DNA from: Verrucomicrobiales bacterium
Lineage (GTDB): Bacteria; Verrucomicrobiota; Verrucomicrobiia; Verrucomicrobiales; SKLO01
Length of the DNA stretch: 9,541 nucleotides
NCBI GenBank assembly: GCA_007123195.1
Contig: SKLO01000277.1
Location: 1 to 9,541, forward strand
Direction: 5' to 3'
Position 1 is the first letter of the stretch. Each line of letters opens with the position of its first letter. A model generated the notes under the pieces. The model was not told the DNA's origin. It saw only the letters and a list, made by a program, of their open reading frames with translations, and made no database searches. A program made the translations under genes and the position numbers. Positions 7,401 to 9,541 of this stretch are shown here, piece after piece.

Positions 7401-7982
7401 CCGGCTCACCAGGTCCACCTGCACCTGGCCGTGGGCGAGGGGACCTGGCGCGACCTGTTCCTGACGGTGCACCAACTCGGTCCGGATTTTGATGAACATC
7501 CGGGCTATGTGGCGCGTGACAAACATTACCTGCTGCCACACGATGGGCGTGGCCCGGATGCCGCGCAGTCCGCGGTCAATCCGTGGCTTGAAGGGCCGCC
7601 GGGAGTGGAGCTGGTGGTCGATTGCGCCCAGGGGCTGAGATTCGAGCAGGAGCGGCTGCAGGTGCGGGCGGGCGCGCGCGTCAGCCTGCGGTTGAACAAT
7701 CCCGACGTGGTGCCGCACAACTGGGTGCTGCTGGCGCCCGGACGGCTGCAGGCGGTCGGTGACGAGGTCAACCGGCTGATCGCCGATCCATCGGCTCCTG
7801 CCCGGCATTACGTGCCGGACTCGCCGGACGTGCTGGTTTGGACTGACATGCTCAACCCCGGCGAGCACATGGTGATCCATTTCGACGCCCCGCCACAGCC
7901 GGGCCTTTATCCTTACATGTGTACCTTCCCGGGGCACTGGCAGATCATGAACGGGGTGCTGGAGGTGCTGGAAGGGGAGTGA
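4431..7982 (+). CDS. Exported TIM-barrel / DUF6797 / beta-propeller / cupredoxin fusion protein
   Basis: 1183 residues in five modules. (i) N-terminal hydrophobic export or anchor segment, about 22-37. (ii) Residues about 58-315: xylose-isomerase/sugar-phosphate-epimerase-like TIM barrel of the kind common in PVC bacteria, with YNHGGWFG (191-198), GIVYNLHHGHEH (216-227) and LNLNGM (245-250). (iii) After a Pro-rich linker, about 360-490: DUF6797, with GHWGTQNEDYW, RW, GVVHLPGG and the R-x-G-x2-DGLR element. (iv) About 575-895: six- or seven-bladed propeller resembling the sorbosone/glucose-dehydrogenase type found in PVC proteins, with a Ca-loop-like DLNGNGEAD at 672-680 and a closing GCFNRLRH. 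About 905-1015 is a beta-sandwich that usually follows it. (v) About 1057-1181: azurin/auracyanin-like type 1 copper domain with H1096, C1164, H1169 and M1173; the C-x4-H-x3-M spacing equals that of azurin. No CxxCH heme motif is present. A periplasmic or surface redox role acting on a sugar-like substrate is inferred; no substrate is known. No strong Shine-Dalgarno precedes the ATG. Confidence 0.88.
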   Translation: MKIDFPLVPRAGWLANSCRTCGLLAAVSMLATLMLPGQQQEREAEPADGGADQRLSLFARDNLVAWCVVPFDAAKRGPDERAAMLAELGLRRLAYDYRAEQVPQFDEEMEALKRHGIELTAWWFPRTLNDEARLILEVLKRHGISTQLWVTGGAEPVADEAAHVERVRREVERLRPIAEAAAAQDCQLALYNHGGWFGQPEHQIEIIEALGMDNVGIVYNLHHGHEHSDRFEDLLGRMRPHLLALNLNGMMTGPERAEWKIMPLGQGDIDLRLLRIIAGSGYDGPIGLLDHDHQADARERLLDNLDGLEWLLPQLAGDPPPGPRPQPRSWRMPGPPPVDEEPFEAAPLVPRNRPLHRLEVNRERIYDFYAKQARRVLETGVQPTLLGDFPGIEGERHGHWGTQNEDYWRDDRWHKADPGPVMAGVVHLPGGAVAKAVCLRLIEEGGGGGDEWLAVFDPASLSFPWVSRSGFVRVTPVRRGLIDGLRLPEGAQPVDVEMPGIGGMDYLGYHRIGDRVVFALRPGDDRATDGDPGEWWLTIEVDGGRPQVALAPREGHPLEQALREAPPQWPEEMVTAGVLGDGEPYAIDTIPLPFDNPHGTLWMIGDHDFFDNGDAVVSTITGEVWMVSGLDASLAEVRWRRFATGLHQPMGVRVVGDAVYVLGRDQLTRLHDLNGNGEADWYENVNNALTTSTSGHDYVIGLEADDEGWFYFTSGNQGLCRMNADGGFEVLARGFRNPNGIGRLPDGKLTTSVQEGDWTPASMLYQVDESGGFHGYPGPPAEGVQVRPPLVYLPRGVDNSSGGQVFADDPRWGPLAGQLIHLSPGYGLACLVLRQEVNGVSQGAAVELPGDFRSGVQRARVNPRDGQVYVSGMLGWGSYTEEDGCFNRLRHQPAPGDARGDAPSWPLPVGFEARENGVLVEFAEPLDAAVAGDARRHFAQCWNYRYSNAYGSREYSLRWPDRPGHDVLEVTGAHLDRDGRRLFLEIPRLTPAHQVHLHLAVGEGTWRDLFLTVHQLGPDFDEHPGYVARDKHYLLPHDGRGPDAAQSAVNPWLEGPPGVELVVDCAQGLRFEQERLQVRAGARVSLRLNNPDVVPHNWVLLAPGRLQAVGDEVNRLIADPSAPARHYVPDSPDVLVWTDMLNPGEHMVIHFDAPPQPGLYPYMCTFPGHWQIMNGVLEVLEGE

Positions 7983-8091
7983 ATGAAGGCCGGGCGCGTG
8001 GCGGATCAGATCGCCTGGACAGCTGGTTCAGCTTTCGGGAAGGAAGGATCAGCGGGTGATTCGCGCGGGCTTGGCATTATTGTCCTGGATT

Positions 8092-8117
8092 CCCCGCAAT
8101 CGGGGCGTGAAGCCCCG
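8092..8117 (+). other. Mutually exclusive hairpin pair sharing one arm
   Basis: CCCCG (8092-8096) pairs with CGGGG (8101-8105) around a CAAT loop. The same CGGGG, extended to CGGGGC (8101-8106), pairs perfectly with GCCCCG (8112-8117) around a GTGAA loop. The middle arm can pair with only one partner at a time, a layout seen in attenuators and REP-like units. It lies about 110 bp after the stop of the copper-fusion gene. No U-tract follows, so it is not a classic intrinsic terminator, although it could protect the 3' end. Confidence 0.45.
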
Positions 8118-8194
8118 TCTTCGCGACCTTCATCGGGCGGCAATCCAATGCGCTGTCATCGAAGAGTTTTCGCAGCGGCTGTAAGGGCTTGTCC

Positions 8195-8272
8195 ATGTGG
8201 TGGTTCATCCACCGGCAGACGGGCGAATCCCTGGCCAAGGGTTTGGCTTCTGGAGGTATCCGCCCTCAATGA
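8195..8272 (+). other. Possible 25-codon small ORF
   Basis: ATG at 8195 to TGA at 8270 encodes 25 residues beginning MWWFIHRQTGESLAKG, with balanced composition unlike the Arg/Ala/Pro-rich shadow frames around it. The same frame is open for some distance upstream without a better start. No Shine-Dalgarno is evident and it overlaps three hairpins, so it may equally be a gene remnant or chance. Confidence 0.15.
8199..8213 (+). other. Hairpin GGTGG-TTCAT-CCACC
   Basis: Perfect 5-bp stem with a 5-nt loop (8199-8203 with 8209-8213), the first of a run of hairpins extending to 8316. Next are GCCAA/TTGGC (8234-8238 with 8243-8247) and CCCTC/GAGGG (8263-8267 with 8271-8275). Each alone is unremarkable in GC-rich DNA; the density is the point. 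Confidence 0.35.
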
Positions 8273-8280
8273 GGGAGCTG

Positions 8281-8316
8281 GCGACGCCTGCCTGACGCGG
8301 TGCGTCAGTGCGTCGC
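8281..8316. terminator. Two-tier stem-loop, candidate bidirectional terminator
   Basis: Outer stem GCGACGC (8281-8287) pairs with GCGTCGC (8310-8316). Inner stem CTGACGC (8292-8298) pairs with GCGTCAG (8302-8308) around a GGT loop. All 14 pairs are perfect, with a CTGC/T internal loop. It sits 25 bp beyond the stop of the minus-strand MYG1-like gene in a convergent interval, so it could end transcripts from both sides. There is no T-tract on either strand, so if it terminates, it does so by a strong stem alone or by blocking exonucleases. Confidence 0.45.
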
Positions 8317-8341
8317 GGGGTTGTCCGGGCGTTGCAGGCGA

Positions 8342-9238
8342 TCAGCGGTCGACCAATGCCAGACCGATCAGCTGACGCAGGCGGCCGGGGTCGGTGGCGG
8401 TGGTCTTGGCGACAAAACCTCCGGCGTGGGCGAAGTGGACGTCGGGCTCATCCTGCACGCGGGTGAAGTCGAGCCGGGCGTCGTCGTTGAATCGCGCCAA
8501 GCCATAGCCGCTGCCGCGGCGGTCTGGGTAGACCAGAGCCACGGTCGGCGTTTCCGGCGGATGGCGCAGCAGGTAACGAGTGAGGCCGGCCGAGGGATCG
8601 GCCGGCAGCGGCTCGACGCGTGGAAGGAACAAGGCCTGCAGCGGTTCGCCGGCCCGCTCAAGAGCCCAGAATCGCGCGTGCCGGTCGATGTAATCGAGGC
8701 GTGAACGGATGTCGCGCAGGTAGTGGATCAGGTCTTCGCCGATCCATTGCATCATCTGCCACAATGGGTCGCCCTGTTCGAGCCGGGTCGATTGGGCAAA
8801 CCGGCGCAGCAGGGTGATGTCGATGGGCGAGTTGAGCTGCGCCAGCACCGCTCGGTCGACGCCCAGCCAGCGGGCGGTCTCATTGGGGCCGCGGGCGTCG
8901 AACCACTCGGCGGTTTCCAGCCAGTCGCAGAACAGGCGCGCGTCCTCATACAGGCCGAGGTGCTGCAACACCAGGCTGAGGGCGCAGGTCGGGGGATGAT
9001 CACGGGGCAGTTGGTGGTGGTCGAAGTTGCCGCCTTCGGGCTGGTGACGGCCACCGACATCGACCACGCACACCGACGGATCGTCCAGGTCGCCCTCGCC
9101 GGGTTCGGCCCGCAACACCGGTGCCTTGTGAAGGTGGACCAGGAGGCAGCAGGCGAGAAAATCGTCTTTGTGAGCCCCGCCGGGGTGGGTCTGGATGAGT
9201 CGGATGGAAGCGGACACGGATATGATGGAATCACCCAT
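8342..9238 (-). CDS. MYG1-family DHH-like metal-dependent phosphoesterase/exonuclease
   Basis: 298 residues. The N-terminal motif T17-HPGGAHKDD (H18, H23, D25, D26) corresponds to the metal-binding HxGxxHxD(D/E) of the MYG1 (UPF0160) family. It is followed by VVDVGGRHQPEGG with D60, then FDHHQ at 72-76, the DHH signature. The C-terminal signature FAHAGGFVAKT at about 269-279 matches the family's F-x-HxxGF-x element. Length is slightly below eukaryotic MYG1, which is a 3'-5' RNA exonuclease; bacterial members are uncharacterised, so the RNA/DNA substrate here is inferred. The ATG at 9236-9238 is the only Met near the domain start. The frame runs open to 9535, but that stretch is Pro/Arg/Ser-rich, covers the divergent gene and lacks homology. 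No clear Shine-Dalgarno is visible; an 8-bp hairpin lies in the leader at 9248-9272. It is transcribed convergently with the copper-fusion gene and divergently from the transposase-like gene. Confidence 0.85.
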   Translation of the reverse strand: MGDSIISVSASIRLIQTHPGGAHKDDFLACCLLVHLHKAPVLRAEPGEGDLDDPSVCVVDVGGRHQPEGGNFDHHQLPRDHPPTCALSLVLQHLGLYEDARLFCDWLETAEWFDARGPNETARWLGVDRAVLAQLNSPIDITLLRRFAQSTRLEQGDPLWQMMQWIGEDLIHYLRDIRSRLDYIDRHARFWALERAGEPLQALFLPRVEPLPADPSAGLTRYLLRHPPETPTVALVYPDRRGSGYGLARFNDDARLDFTRVQDEPDVHFAHAGGFVAKTTATDPGRLRQLIGLALVDR

Positions 9239-9247
9239 AACGCGGCG

Positions 9248-9272
9248 GCCGGTCGACTGCAAGATCGACGGC
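9248..9272 (-). promoter_or_regulatory. Leader hairpin upstream of MYG1-like gene
   Basis: GCCG-g-TCGA (9248-9256) pairs with TCGACGGC (9265-9272) as an 8-bp stem with one bulged G and an 8-nt loop. On the minus strand it ends about 10 nt before the start codon, where it could limit ribosome access. Bulged palindromes are also typical of REP sequences tied to RAYT transposases, and one such gene may start 88 bp away. The role is inferred. Confidence 0.35.
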
Positions 9273-9310
9273 GGGCGTGGCCGAGTAACTACAAGAACAT
9301 GCCACGAAAT

Positions 9311-9321
9311 ATGCCAGGCAT
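9311..9321. repeat. Palindrome ATGCC-A-GGCAT with upstream half-site
   Basis: Perfect 5+1+5 palindrome immediately upstream of the TTGACA site, with another ATGCC half-site at 9299-9303 (12-bp offset). It could be an operator over the divergent promoters or part of the terminal structure of a transposase unit. Only sequence symmetry supports this. Confidence 0.35.
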
Positions 9322-9325
9322 ACAG

Positions 9326-9353
9326 TTGACAGCCGGTGCGGTGGTGGTAGGAT
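9326..9353 (+). promoter_or_regulatory. Sigma70-like promoter for right-edge gene
   Basis: A perfect -35 TTGACA (9326-9331) is followed after 16 bp by TAGGAT (9348-9353), sharing four of six bases with TATAAT. The predicted start of transcription falls at about 9359-9361, on the ATG at 9360, so the message would be leaderless or nearly so. This fits the lack of a proper Shine-Dalgarno. Confidence 0.5.
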
Positions 9354-9359
9354 GGTGGG

Positions 9360-9541
9360 ATGAACGAGCGATCCAAGTCGATGAACACGAAGGAGAACAA
9401 GAAGCTGGACCCGGTGGAGTTGGCGGGGCTGCCGACGGGGGCGTATCGGGCGGGATTCCGGACCAGGGCGGTGATTCCGGGGGTGTCGCGGGGCAGTGTG
9501 GGGCGGCGGCGGATTCTGGGGGCGGAGGTGGTCAACTGCTA
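9360..9541 (+). CDS. N-terminus of probable IS200-like/REP-associated transposase (partial)
   Basis: Sixty codons from the ATG at 9360 are open and run off the window; the last two bases, TA, begin a Tyr or a stop codon. The N-terminus is Lys/Asn-rich (MNERSKSMNTKENKK), then Arg/Gly-rich, ending RRRILGAEVVNC plus the incomplete codon. In IS200-like and RAYT transposases of Verrucomicrobiota, as I recall them, the catalytic domain begins with a similar basic lead-in and then a CYHV-S/T-R strand, so the cut falls right at the expected domain start. No catalytic HUH or Tyr residue is inside the window, so the call rests on this short lead-in plus the adjacent palindromes. An ATG at 9381 is an alternative start. 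If the next base makes a stop, this would be only a 60-residue ORF and the call would fail. Confidence 0.4.
   Translation, partial: MNERSKSMNTKENKKLDPVELAGLPTGAYRAGFRTRAVIPGVSRGSVGRRRILGAEVVNC

Larger units (their letters stand above)
7983..8341. other. Gene-free convergent intergenic interval with multiple hairpins
   Basis: This 359-bp stretch separates the 3' ends of the copper-fusion gene (+) and the MYG1-like gene (-). The frame starting at 7983 immediately after the stop stays open to 8375, but its product is Ser/Arg/Gly-rich with no domain, and it runs antisense into the MYG1-like gene, so I do not call it. The interval holds perfect short hairpins at 8092-8117, 8199-8213, 8234-8247, 8263-8275 and a two-tier one at 8281-8316. 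A 25-codon ORF at 8195-8272 reads more protein-like than its surroundings. It may be a terminator array, a structured RNA or a decayed mobile or REP-like element. Confidence 0.5.

Noticed and set aside
7983..8375. 130-codon plus-strand frame directly after the copper-fusion stop
   Set aside because: Starts by chance in TGAATG, no domain, Ser/Arg/Gly-rich, and overlaps the 3' end of the MYG1-like gene antisense.
9239..9535. N-terminal extension of the MYG1-like frame by 99 codons
   Set aside because: Would cover the divergent promoter and transposase head; sequence is basic and Pro-rich, while the family begins just after the ATG at 9238.
1..9541. CRISPR array, tRNA or rRNA genes
   Set aside because: No regularly spaced direct repeats of array length, and no cloverleaf or rRNA-like stretch was recognised on either strand.

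Overview
GC-rich window (about two thirds G+C by eye) with long GC-driven shadow frames on the strand opposite each real gene. The gene families suggest a bacterium of the Planctomycetes-Verrucomicrobia-Chlamydiae group, most likely a Verrucomicrobiota member. The main clues are a DUF6797-type secreted protein joined to a PVC-style xylose-isomerase-like TIM barrel and a cupredoxin, a small zinc-ribbon protein with a Gly/Asp tail, and what looks like the head of an IS200-like/REP-associated transposase. This placement is inferred from family recognition alone; no rRNA or marker gene is present.

Layout: (1) 16-930, minus strand: a UbiA-superfamily integral membrane protein. (2) 931-1102: divergent intergenic region with a helically phased direct repeat. 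(3) 1103-1360, plus: an 85-residue zinc-ribbon protein. (4) 1493-4336, plus: a membrane-anchored von Willebrand factor A (VWA) protein with a very long, low-complexity acidic Ala/Pro/Glu-rich middle. (5) 4431-7982, plus: an 1183-residue exported multidomain protein with an N-terminal TIM barrel, DUF6797, a beta-propeller, a beta-sandwich and a C-terminal azurin-like type 1 copper domain with a complete ligand set. (6) 7983-8341: a gene-free convergent interval with several hairpins, including a two-tier 7+7 bp stem. (7) 8342-9238, minus: a MYG1-family DHH-like phosphoesterase. (8) 9239-9359: divergent spacer with a leader hairpin, a short palindrome and a TTGACA promoter-like site. (9) 9360 to the window end, plus: the N-terminal 60 codons of a probable RAYT/IS200-like transposase.

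The VWA gene and the multidomain copper protein are co-directional, 94 bp apart, and both have N-terminal export or anchor signals. They may form a cell-envelope unit (surface protein-protein interaction plus sugar/redox chemistry), but no sequence feature proves a shared task. The UbiA, zinc-ribbon and MYG1 genes look like ordinary unlinked neighbours. The items most worth a second look are the TIM-DUF6797-propeller-cupredoxin fusion, the structured 8092-8316 interval, and the transposase head with its promoter and palindromes at the right edge.
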